Shown here in pieces: positions 47,118-54,845 of a stretch of DNA of 64,000 nucleotides. The stretch's first letter is position 1. Every line of letters begins with the position of its first letter. Origin of the DNA: Streptomyces sp. 3214.6. GTDB taxonomy: Bacteria > Actinomycetota > Actinomycetes > Streptomycetales > Streptomycetaceae. Both the position numbers and the translations under genes were made by a program. Below the pieces are notes generated by a model. The model made no database searches. It saw nothing but the letters and a program-made list of their open reading frames with translations, and was not told the origin of the DNA. The stretch covers positions 4,154,001-4,218,000 of the forward strand of contig NZ_LT670819.1 in NCBI RefSeq assembly GCF_900129855.1, given 5' to 3'.

Positions 47118-47342
47118 ATGGCTCGGACAGTCATCGACGTCGACGATGAAATGCTCGCCGAGGCGGCAGCGATCTTCGGCACTACGACCAAGGTCGCGAC
47201 GGTGAACGCCGCTCTGGAGGACGCGATCAAGCGCAGGAAGCGCGCGGCCTTCCTGGGCTGGCTCGCGGAAGGCGGGCTGCCTGACCTGACCGGTCCGGTC
47301 GAAACCTCGAAGACCGTGGACGACCCGCACCAGGCCGCATGA
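47118..47342 (+). CDS. vapB: VapB-type antitoxin
   Basis: A 74-aa ribbon-helix-helix-type antitoxin: ARTVIDVDDEMLAEAAAIFG starts the DNA-binding part, and the acidic C-terminus (LTGPVETSKTVDDPH) should wrap the toxin. It overlaps the toxin gene by four bases (ATGA). The upstream ATG has GAGGAGG. It neutralises VapC and represses the operon. Confidence 0.88.
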   Translation: MARTVIDVDDEMLAEAAAIFGTTTKVATVNAALEDAIKRRKRAAFLGWLAEGGLPDLTGPVETSKTVDDPHQAA

Positions 47343-47755
47343 ACGACCGCTACCTCATCGACAAGTCCGCGCTCGCCCGCTACCCGAAACCGGCGGTTCG
47401 CGCGGTGATCGATCCGCTTCACAATGCGGGCCTGCTGGCGGTGTGCGGCGCTGTCGAACTTGAAATTCTGCACAGTGCCCGTTCCAAGGCGGACGCGGAG
47501 CGGATCCGCGATGAGATGCGGGGCTTCGACTGGTTGCCCACGCCGGACGAGGCGTGGGACCGTGCGCTGGACGTGCAGACGCGGCTCATCACAGTCGGCA
47601 ACTGGAAGGCTCTGTCGGTCTCCGACCTGGTCATCGCGGCGACCGCCGAGCGTCATGGTGCGACGGTCCTGCACTACGACGGTGACTACGACATGATCGC
47701 CGGCGTGACGGGCCAGCCGACCCGCTGGGTGGTCTCGCCGGGCACCGCCGACTGA
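47339..47755 (+). CDS. vapC: VapC-type PIN-domain toxin
   Basis: A 138-aa PIN ribonuclease. Acidic residues are Asp8 (YLIDKSAL), Glu40 (AVELEIL), Asp96 (VSDLVIAA) and Asp114/Asp116 (HYDGDYD), so the active site is complete. VapC toxins cleave tRNA or rRNA when free of VapB. It follows the DUF397 gene in an accessory stretch, consistent with horizontal acquisition. Confidence 0.88.
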   Translation: MNDRYLIDKSALARYPKPAVRAVIDPLHNAGLLAVCGAVELEILHSARSKADAERIRDEMRGFDWLPTPDEAWDRALDVQTRLITVGNWKALSVSDLVIAATAERHGATVLHYDGDYDMIAGVTGQPTRWVVSPGTAD

Positions 47756-47869
47756 ACCGACCACCCCGTACCGGAACTTTCGTAACCCAACGGACACCAC
47801 GCGATCTGGCACATAGCAACTCCCTCTCCTTACCCTTGCGTTGGGAACCGGCCCTGGGGGAGGTGCGCG

Positions 47870-50074
47870 GTGCACGGACGGTTGTACGGGCGTGGGGCGC
47901 TGTTCGACGTCGAGCCCGCCGGTCTTGTACCGCGACTCGTGGGGATGCGTCCGTACGAGCTGCACACGGAGCGGCTGGAGCATCCCGGCGGGCCGCCGCT
48001 GCTGGTGCTGGCCGGCGGGCGCGGGGTCGGCAAGAGCGCGGTGCTCGGGGAGTTGTGGGACGCGTACACCGAGCACAACCGCCGGGGTGAGGCCCGTCGG
48101 CGTACTCCGGTCGCGTTGATCGACTGTGAGGACGAGCAGTTCGCGGGGCCTCCGCACGAGGAGAGCCCCGAGTCCTGGTCGCCGGTGTGGCAGGCGTTGC
48201 TGGTGGTCGCCGAGCAGTTGACCGAGCCGGTGAAAGCGGCGGGGCAGCTCACCTTCCCGCGGCTCACGGCGGGGCTGGTGGCCGTCCGCGCCAGTGACTG
48301 GAGCGGGCGGACCGACTCCGACCGCATCCGGCGCGAACTGGTGCGGATCCTGCTGCTGAACGAGCGGGCGACGCGGTTCAGTCTGGCCGGGCGCTGGGCC
48401 GCCAAGGTCGCCTCGAAGGTGATCGCGGCGGCCAGCGGCGGGGGCCCGTTCGTCGCGGCGACCGTCGAGGCCACCCTGGAAGCGCTCTCCGAGGGGGTCA
48501 CGCACCGCAAGGAGCAGCGGCCGGCCACCTGGTACCGGTCGTATCCGAACGCGGGCGGCAACGCCAAGCGCGGGCTGCTGCTGCTCGCCGGGAACTTCCG
48601 CGCCGGGGGCACCTCGCGCGAGCACGCCGAGCGGTGGCTGGTGCGGGCGCTGCTCGCCGACCTGGCCGAGGCGTACTCCGGGATCGGCTCGCACCTCACA
48701 CGGCTCGGGCGGCCGCTCGTGCTGTTGGACAACGCGCGTAGCGGGCCCGGTCCGGGGCTGCTGGACGCCGTCCTGCGGGACCGGGCCGACGGCGTCGCCG
48801 ACCAGGTGGTGTGGGCGGCGACCGTCCGCGGCACCAACCATCCCGCGCTGGGGGACGCCGTCCGCCGCGAGCTTCCGGACGTCGCCCGGGTCACGGACTG
48901 GGAGCCGGGCAGCTCACCCTCCTCGCGGGCGCTGCTCGTGCCGCTGCCGCCGCTCTCCCCCGACGACACCCTGCACATGGTCGGCGCGGTCTGCGACGAC
49001 GTCGAGATCCCGCCCCAACTCCCGCACGCCATCCACCGGTTGACCGGCGGCAACCCGCTCGGCATCGTCCTGCTCGCGACCGCCGCCCGCCAACACCCGG
49101 ACAAGGCCGCCTCGTTGGGGCGGCTGCTCATCGCGAAGGTCAAGCTGGAGGAGGGGCAGGCCGACGACGGCCGTCCCGCCTACGCCGAACTGCTCGGCCG
49201 GCTGGCCCCCGAGGACCGGCTCGACGAGCTGACGGTCCTCGCCGCCGCCCACGGCCACGACTCCGCCGTAGCCCTCGCGCACGCCCAGCTCCCGGACGAC
49301 TTCGGCTCGTCCGGCGTACGGTCGCTGCGGGCGCGGCTCGCCGAGGAGGGGCTCGCGGCCTCGCCGGGACACTTCGTCGGCGACCCCTTCGTGCGGACGT
49401 TGCTGCTGCTGCGCCTGCACCACCGGCACTCCGACCACGCCAAGTGGCGCGAGGTGCACGAGACGCTGATCGCCCACTTCGCGACCGGCCCCGGCTTCCG
49501 GACCCCGCATCCCGGCGTCGACGCCTTCCGCCTCTACCACGAGCTCTCCCTCGGCGACACGGCCGGCGCGGTGGCGCACCTGCGCGACACCTTCACCACC
49601 CTGCGCACCCGCACCTGGCTGGACACCCTCCGCTTCCTGGCGTCCGCGCCCTACTTCCACGCGCACGACGCCGAGGGCCGCGACGACGGCCACGAGGATC
49701 GCCGGTCCGCGATCGCGCTGGGGCGCACGGACGCCGCCCAGGAGCCCCCGGAGGGCGTCAACGCATCCCTCCACCTGCGGATACGGCGGCTGCTGCACGC
49801 GATGTGGCAGGTCACCGACCCGCTGGTGCTGCCGGATCCGAAGGTGTGCGGGCGGCTGGAGTTCGAGCTGCTGCAACTGTCCGACCTGCGGCCCGCCGGG
49901 GGCGCGCTGCTCTTCGCAGCCTCCCAGGCCTGGCCCCGGGACGCCCTCGCCGGCCGCCCCCTGCGCACACCGGCCGAGGACGGCGACGGAGACGGCGACG
50001 GGAGCGGGAGCGGGGGCGGGAACGGGCCGGACGACGGGGACGACGACGGGGACGACGGGGACGGGGTGGCGTGA
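47870..50074 (+). CDS. STAND-like P-loop ATPase of a two-gene receptor system
   Basis: A 734-aa cytoplasmic protein. Walker A is GGRGVGKS (49-56), and a Walker B-like RPLVLLDN lies near 283-290. LTGGNPLGIVLLATAA after the NTPase core resembles the GxPL motif of STAND/NB-ARC ATPases. A helical region to about 690 follows. The C-terminus is a highly acidic Asp/Gly run encoded by GACGGG-type repeats. GTG 47870 has GGAGGT about seven bases upstream. Its stop overlaps the start of the receptor-like gene (TGATG). It is probably a signal-controlled switch coupled to the membrane protein; the output is unknown. Confidence 0.72.
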   Translation: MHGRLYGRGALFDVEPAGLVPRLVGMRPYELHTERLEHPGGPPLLVLAGGRGVGKSAVLGELWDAYTEHNRRGEARRRTPVALIDCEDEQFAGPPHEESPESWSPVWQALLVVAEQLTEPVKAAGQLTFPRLTAGLVAVRASDWSGRTDSDRIRRELVRILLLNERATRFSLAGRWAAKVASKVIAAASGGGPFVAATVEATLEALSEGVTHRKEQRPATWYRSYPNAGGNAKRGLLLLAGNFRAGGTSREHAERWLVRALLADLAEAYSGIGSHLTRLGRPLVLLDNARSGPGPGLLDAVLRDRADGVADQVVWAATVRGTNHPALGDAVRRELPDVARVTDWEPGSSPSSRALLVPLPPLSPDDTLHMVGAVCDDVEIPPQLPHAIHRLTGGNPLGIVLLATAARQHPDKAASLGRLLIAKVKLEEGQADDGRPAYAELLGRLAPEDRLDELTVLAAAHGHDSAVALAHAQLPDDFGSSGVRSLRARLAEEGLAASPGHFVGDPFVRTLLLLRLHHRHSDHAKWREVHETLIAHFATGPGFRTPHPGVDAFRLYHELSLGDTAGAVAHLRDTFTTLRTRTWLDTLRFLASAPYFHAHDAEGRDDGHEDRRSAIALGRTDAAQEPPEGVNASLHLRIRRLLHAMWQVTDPLVLPDPKVCGRLEFELLQLSDLRPAGGALLFAASQAWPRDALAGRPLRTPAEDGDGDGDGSGSGGGNGPDDGDDDGDDGDGVA

Positions 50075-51639
50075 TGGCCGACGGAGGCAGGAACGGCGAC
50101 AGAAGTCCGCTGGTGCGGTGGCTGCGGGAGGTCTGGGAGATCCGCCTCTACCGCTATCTGGCGCTGCTGGTCACGGCGGCCCTGGTGGTCGGGGTGGTCT
50201 TCGCCGTGCGGGCGGTCACCGAGGAGAACCGTGCCTGCGGGCCCGGCGTGGCCCGTCCGGCCGACAGCGACGAGTGCGTGGGCGTGGCCACGGGACCGTA
50301 CGACTTCGGGCATGCCCAGCTGCGGGACACGGTGCAGGCCATCGACCGGGAGAACGACCGGCTCAAGGCGGGCAGTTACGTCACCATCGCGCTGATGCTC
50401 CCGTACACCGCGTCCACTCCCTCCACGCTCAGCGACATCCAACACGAGGTGCAGGGCGCGTACCTGGCGCAGTGGCAGGCCAACCACACCTCCAACGGGC
50501 AGGCCCCGTCGATCCGGCTGGTGCTCGCCAACCCGGGGGCCACCAGCGACCACTGGGAGACGATGGTCGACCAGTTGGAGCGGATGACGAAGAGCGCCGA
50601 CCGGCTGCGGGCGGTCGCCGGGGTCGGCCAGAGCACCGACAACAACAAGAAGGCGGTCGCAGAACTGACCGCGCGGGGCATCCCGGTGGTCGGCGCGTCC
50701 ATCACCGCCGACGACCTCGCCAACGGCCGGCGCGGCAAGGACCCGCTGCCCGGGCTGGCCCGGGTCGCCCCCACCAACACCGACGAGGCGCGCGCCCTGG
50801 CCTCGTTCGCCAAGGTCAACGCGGGCCGGGCGCTGCTGGTGTACGACAAGCCGGGCGACCCGTACACGCGGACGCTCCAGACGTCGTTCGCCGCGCTGCT
50901 CAAGGGCTCGCCCTACGAGCCGCAGCCGTTCACCCCGCCCGCCGACCGCACCCAGGAGGGGACGACGGCGAACACCTTCCGGCAGATCACCCACCTGGTG
51001 TGCGACACCTCGGCGGAGACCGACACGATCCTGTTCGCCGGCCGCCACACGCAGTTGCGCCAGTTCATCAACGCGCTCGGCACCCGAGGCTGCCAGAACC
51101 GCAGGTTCACGGTGCTGACCGGCGACGAGGGCTCGTATCTGTCCGGCGACAAGAAGCTGGACCGCACGGCCCTCACCCACAACCTGTCCGTCCGCTACAC
51201 GGCCCTCGCCCACCCGGACGCCTGGACGCAGTCCCCGCCGGGGCGGGGCGGCTCGGCGGCGGACGCGAAGGTCCTCACCGACCTCGTCGCCCGCGCCGTC
51301 CGCGAGCCCGTCGGCCCGATCGGCCCGGTCGCCCTGGACGACGGCCAGCTGATCATCGCCTACGACGCGATCACGCTGGCCGTCCACGGCATCCGTGAGG
51401 CCACCCCGGACGGCGGGACCGTCCCGCCCCTCGCGGACGTCGGACTGCAGTGGCCGCAGGTCAAGGGCTCGCTGCGGGTGAACGGGGCGAGCGGCTGGAT
51501 CTGCCTGGACGTGCACGGCAACCCGTACGACAAGGCCGTACCGATCGTGGAACTCCACGCCGACGGCGGCTCGCGCTTCGTGCGCATCGCCTGGCCGGAG
51601 GGGAAGCCGCCGGCGGGGGAATGTCTGCCGCCGTCCTAA
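50074..51639 (+). CDS. Membrane-anchored type 1 periplasmic-binding-like receptor
   Basis: A 521-aa protein with a short cytoplasmic N-terminus, one membrane helix (about 25-47, LYRYLALLVTAALVVGVVFA) and a large extracellular domain. That domain resembles the branched-chain amino-acid binding fold: SYVTIALMLPYTA, AVAGVGQSTDNNKKAVAELT, GIPVVGASITADDL, then ARVAPTNTDEA. No ABC permease or ATPase is present and it is not a lipoprotein, so sensing rather than transport is likely. It is coupled by a one-base overlap to the STAND-like ATPase. The ligand may be an amino acid or amide. Confidence 0.75.
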   Translation: MADGGRNGDRSPLVRWLREVWEIRLYRYLALLVTAALVVGVVFAVRAVTEENRACGPGVARPADSDECVGVATGPYDFGHAQLRDTVQAIDRENDRLKAGSYVTIALMLPYTASTPSTLSDIQHEVQGAYLAQWQANHTSNGQAPSIRLVLANPGATSDHWETMVDQLERMTKSADRLRAVAGVGQSTDNNKKAVAELTARGIPVVGASITADDLANGRRGKDPLPGLARVAPTNTDEARALASFAKVNAGRALLVYDKPGDPYTRTLQTSFAALLKGSPYEPQPFTPPADRTQEGTTANTFRQITHLVCDTSAETDTILFAGRHTQLRQFINALGTRGCQNRRFTVLTGDEGSYLSGDKKLDRTALTHNLSVRYTALAHPDAWTQSPPGRGGSAADAKVLTDLVARAVREPVGPIGPVALDDGQLIIAYDAITLAVHGIREATPDGGTVPPLADVGLQWPQVKGSLRVNGASGWICLDVHGNPYDKAVPIVELHADGGSRFVRIAWPEGKPPAGECLPPS

Positions 51640-52037
51640 GCCCCGCCGAGCATATCGACCAGACGTTCGAATCTAGCCCGCCACTCCTGCTCGCCCTCGC
51701 CCTCACCCTGGAACTCGCGGGTGAAGCGCAGGACCGTCCCCTCGTCCCCGTCCCGCTCCAGGTGGAAGCGGATCCGGCCGCCGTCCGCCACCGTGTACTC
51801 GGCGACCCGGTCCACGTCCCACGCGGTGACCTGCCCCGCGCCCAGGCCGCGCAGGGCGACCGTGCCGCCGAGCCGGGGTTCGAGGACGTCGACGGCCGTC
51901 CACCAGCCGCCGAGCCCCTCCGGCGTGGACAACGCCGGCCAGACCGCCCCCATGCCCCCCGGGACCCGCACCAGGAAGTGCAGGATGTGCGTGTTCCCGT
52001 GGGTCTGGCTGGTGCCCTGTTCGACGGAACCGCTCAT
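51636..52037 (-). CDS. SRPBCC (START-like) protein
   Basis: A 133-aa protein with a START-like ligand-binding fold: VRVPGGMGAVWPALSTPEGLGGWW and a terminal helix WRARFERLVDML. Such proteins bind hydrophobic ligands or act as polyketide cyclases or Aha1-type factors; no specific role can be told. It overlaps the convergent receptor gene by four bases. Confidence 0.75.
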   Translation of the reverse strand: MSGSVEQGTSQTHGNTHILHFLVRVPGGMGAVWPALSTPEGLGGWWTAVDVLEPRLGGTVALRGLGAGQVTAWDVDRVAEYTVADGGRIRFHLERDGDEGTVLRFTREFQGEGEGEQEWRARFERLVDMLGGA

Positions 52038-52074
52038 GACACCAGCCTGACCCCCGGGAACCGGTTTCGCACGG

Positions 52075-53040
52075 TTACGGCCGCTCGCCCGCCTTGTCGA
52101 CGACGGCGCGGCGCAGGATGGCGTCGTCCTCGAACACCGACCCCTTCTTGAACTTTCCGTAGTCCCGGGTGAGGGTAGTCCGCTGCCCGATCATCTGGTG
52201 CGTCTTCTCATCGAAGATCCATTCGACCCGGAGCGGCATTTTCGCGTCCTCACGAGCGACCGCCACGCCGTGCCGTCCTGTCACGTCCACGGCGTCCTCG
52301 TCCACGGTCACCCCGGGGAGACGGGCGGCGGCCTGGTAGAACGCGGCGGCCTGTGCGGGCGGCACGATTCCCTGCCCCATCAATTCGCCCACACGCAGGA
52401 AGATCGTCTGGTCCCTCTCGAGGACGACGGGTGACACGCCGCTGAACAGGTACACCAAAAACGCGGAGGGGGCTTTTTGGAACCAGTCGTACATCGCGTC
52501 CGGGTTGGTGGGCAGGGACTTGAGGTAGTTGTATCCGGCGTACACCTGGCTCGGGAACTCCTCCGGCCGATAGGCCGGGTAACTCACGTCGCGCGGCTCG
52601 GTCTCGTCCCGGATCACACCCTCGCTGTGGCCGTCCACGGACACCCAGACCTCCCTGCGGTGCAGGGGGGCGACGACCCGCTTTCCGTCCTTGCCGATCT
52701 TGACGGCGGACGATTTGGACTCGACGTAGGTGAACTGGTCGTCGCGGATCTCGCCGTACCCCGTCGCGTGCCCGGCGGCCAGCGCCGCGTCCTCCAGGAC
52801 GGCGGCCGCCGTGGTGACGCGCGGTCCGGAGCCGGAGTCGCCGGACGACGGCAGCAGCGTGAAGGTGACGGCGGCGACGGTCGCCACGGCCGCCGCCGTG
52901 AGCGCGGGGCGCAGCCACGGGTTCCGCTGGCGGACGGGGGCCTGGTCCTCGTACCGGATCTCGGTCATCAGATGCTCCTTGAGGAGTCGGTGACGGCCCG
53001 GCGGAAGGTCCTTCTCCGGCAGTTCTGGAGTCTGGTTCAT
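52075..53040 (-). CDS. CU044_5270 family membrane protein, partner of an ECF sigma factor
   Basis: A 321-aa protein with a short cytoplasmic part, one membrane helix (about 44-65) and an extracellular domain of the CU044_5270 family (YGEIRDDQFTYVESKS, HRREVWVSVDG, MYDWFQKAPSAFL). Such proteins occur next to ECF sigma genes, and this one overlaps its sigma gene by four bases. It probably holds the sigma factor inactive until an envelope signal arrives. No zinc-binding anti-sigma motif is visible in the N-terminus, so the mode of control is unclear. Confidence 0.82.
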   Translation of the reverse strand: MNQTPELPEKDLPPGRHRLLKEHLMTEIRYEDQAPVRQRNPWLRPALTAAAVATVAAVTFTLLPSSGDSGSGPRVTTAAAVLEDAALAAGHATGYGEIRDDQFTYVESKSSAVKIGKDGKRVVAPLHRREVWVSVDGHSEGVIRDETEPRDVSYPAYRPEEFPSQVYAGYNYLKSLPTNPDAMYDWFQKAPSAFLVYLFSGVSPVVLERDQTIFLRVGELMGQGIVPPAQAAAFYQAAARLPGVTVDEDAVDVTGRHGVAVAREDAKMPLRVEWIFDEKTHQMIGQRTTLTRDYGKFKKGSVFEDDAILRRAVVDKAGERP

Positions 53041-53660
53041 CGGTTTCCCTCCCTCAGGGGGCCGACCGCGGTGATGCGGTCACCTCTCATCTGTCCGTTG
53101 TTTTGCGGGAGTTCCAGGTATTTCGCGAGTTTCGTCCGCGCCCTCGACAACCGCGACCGCACCGTCCCGACCGGCACACCCAGCGCCTCGGCGGCCGCCG
53201 CGTAGTCCAGCCCGCCCCACACGCACAACGCCAGCACCTCCCGCTCGGCCCGCCGCAGCTTCGCGAAGGCGCTGCGTACGAGGGCGAGTCGCTCGGCGTC
53301 GTCGAGACGGCCCGCGATCTCCTCGGCGAAGTCGTCCAGCGGCTCGCCGCGCGGCAGCCGGGCGACGGCCGCCGCGTGTCTTCGGGCCGCGCGGCGGGTG
53401 TTTCGCGTGACGTTGGTGGCGATGCCCAGCAGCCACGGGCGAAGCGAACCGCCATCCTCGTCGAGCTTCTCGCGCAGCCGCCAGGCGTCCAGGAAGGTCA
53501 GCGAGACGACGTCCTCGGCGACCGTCCACTCCCCCGTGAGCCGGTAGGCATGGTTGTAGACGGAGCGTGCGTAGGCGTCGAAGAGCTCACCGAAGGCGTC
53601 GTGGTCCCCCGCGCGGATGCGTTTCCTCAGACTGCTCATCGTGCTTGGAGTCGTATCCAC
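53037..53660 (-). CDS. ECF RNA polymerase sigma factor
   Basis: A 207-aa extracytoplasmic-function sigma factor. Region 2 is DAFGELFDAYARSVYNHAYR to EDVVSLTFLDAWR, and region 4 is LDYAAAAEALGVPVGTVRSR with its helix-turn-helix. Start: GTG 53660 with AAGGGGAC upstream; ATG 53639 is an alternative. It probably directs transcription of a small envelope-related regulon under control of the coupled membrane protein. Confidence 0.92.
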   Translation of the reverse strand: MDTTPSTMSSLRKRIRAGDHDAFGELFDAYARSVYNHAYRLTGEWTVAEDVVSLTFLDAWRLREKLDEDGGSLRPWLLGIATNVTRNTRRAARRHAAAVARLPRGEPLDDFAEEIAGRLDDAERLALVRSAFAKLRRAEREVLALCVWGGLDYAAAAEALGVPVGTVRSRLSRARTKLAKYLELPQNNGQMRGDRITAVGPLREGNR

Positions 53661-53683
53661 GTCCCCTTACCTGTCCGTACGAC

Positions 53684-53725
53684 GAAGGCCGGTTCCTGTG
53701 ACCTGAGCCACGGGAACCGGCCTTC
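53684..53725 (-). terminator. Strong hairpin terminator after ccsB
   Basis: GAAGGCCGGTTCC (53684-53696) pairs perfectly with GGAACCGGCCTTC (53713-53725), a 13-bp stem with a 16-nt loop. It ends the leftward ccdA-resB-ccsB transcript and separates it from the ECF sigma gene. Confidence 0.85.
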
Positions 53726-53744
53726 TCGGTACGAGAGTTACGAC

Positions 53745-54845
53745 TTACACGCCCGCGTACGAGTGCTTGCCGGAGACGAAGATGTTGACGCCGTAGTAGT
53801 TGAACAGCCAGCAGCCGAAGGCGATCATCGCCAGGTAGGCGGCCTTGCGGCCCTTCCAGCCGGCCGTGGCACGGGCGTGCAGGTAGCAGGCGTAGGCGAC
53901 CCAGGTGATGAACGACCAGGTCTCCTTGGGGTCCCAGCCCCAGTAACGGCCCCACGCGTCGCCCGCCCAGATCGCGCCCGCGATGATCGTGAACGTCCAC
54001 AGCGGGAAGACCGCCGCGTTGACGCGGTACGCGAACTTGTCGAGGGACGCGGAGGCGGGGAGCCGGTCGAGCACCGAGTTCGCGAAGCGGCCCGGCTTGC
54101 CACCGGTCGCGAGCTTGTTCTCGTAGGAGTCCTTGAACAGGTACAGGATCGTGGCGACCGCGCCGACGTAGAACACCGCGCCGCAGAAGATGGCGGTGGA
54201 GACGTGGATGTACAGCCAGTACGAGTGCAGGGCCGGGACCAGCTGGTCGCTCGCCGTGTAGAGGACGGTGACGGCGAGGCCCAGGTCCAGCAGGACCGTG
54301 GTGATCAGGAACAGGCCGAGCCAGCGCACGTTCTTCTTCAGCGCCAGCAGCCCGAGGTACACGCCGACGGCCACCGTGGAGAAGGTGATGTTGAACTCGT
54401 ACATGTTGCCCCACGGCGCGCGTTCCACCGAGGCCGCGCGGGCCACGACGCCGGCCAGCTCGACCAGGAAGGCGAGCACCGTGAGGGAGACGGCGATCCG
54501 GCCGTACATGTCGCCCTGCTCGTCACCGCCGTGCGCGCCCGGCCCGTCGGGCACGTCGCGTGCGCCGGCTGCGGAGCGCACCACGACCTGCGGGCGCTCC
54601 AGGACGGCCGTGCCGCCGTTCTTCTTGACGGTGACGGCCGGGCCCTTCGCCGCGGCCTGCGCCTCGGCGGTCAGCGCGGCGGCGGTGCGGCCGACCTTGC
54701 TGCGGCTGCCGAGGAGCCATTCGGCGATGTACGCGAAGAAGGCCAGCGTGTAGACGGCCATCGAGGAGTAGATCAGCGTGTTGCTGATGTTCGCGAGATT
54801 CTCGTTGGAGGCGGCGGCCAGATCGGTTGCGGCGGCGAGAGTCAC
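53745..54845 (-). CDS. ccsB: Cytochrome c biogenesis protein CcsB (CcsA-type haem handling)
   Basis: Part of System II cytochrome c maturation, which moves haem across the membrane and attaches it to apocytochrome. The 366-aa protein has about eight helices and the haem-handling Trp-rich motif WGRYWGWDPKETWSF, with conserved His in flanking helices. The GTG start overlaps the resB stop (GTGA). It follows resA, ccdA and resB in one operon. Confidence 0.92.
   Translation of the reverse strand: MTLAAATDLAAASNENLANISNTLIYSSMAVYTLAFFAYIAEWLLGSRSKVGRTAAALTAEAQAAAKGPAVTVKKNGGTAVLERPQVVVRSAAGARDVPDGPGAHGGDEQGDMYGRIAVSLTVLAFLVELAGVVARAASVERAPWGNMYEFNITFSTVAVGVYLGLLALKKNVRWLGLFLITTVLLDLGLAVTVLYTASDQLVPALHSYWLYIHVSTAIFCGAVFYVGAVATILYLFKDSYENKLATGGKPGRFANSVLDRLPASASLDKFAYRVNAAVFPLWTFTIIAGAIWAGDAWGRYWGWDPKETWSFITWVAYACYLHARATAGWKGRKAAYLAMIAFGCWLFNYYGVNIFVSGKHSYAGV

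Noticed and set aside
50074..51639. Calling the receptor-like protein an ABC transporter substrate-binding lipoprotein
   Set aside because: It has a membrane helix rather than a lipobox, and no permease or transporter ATPase adjoins.
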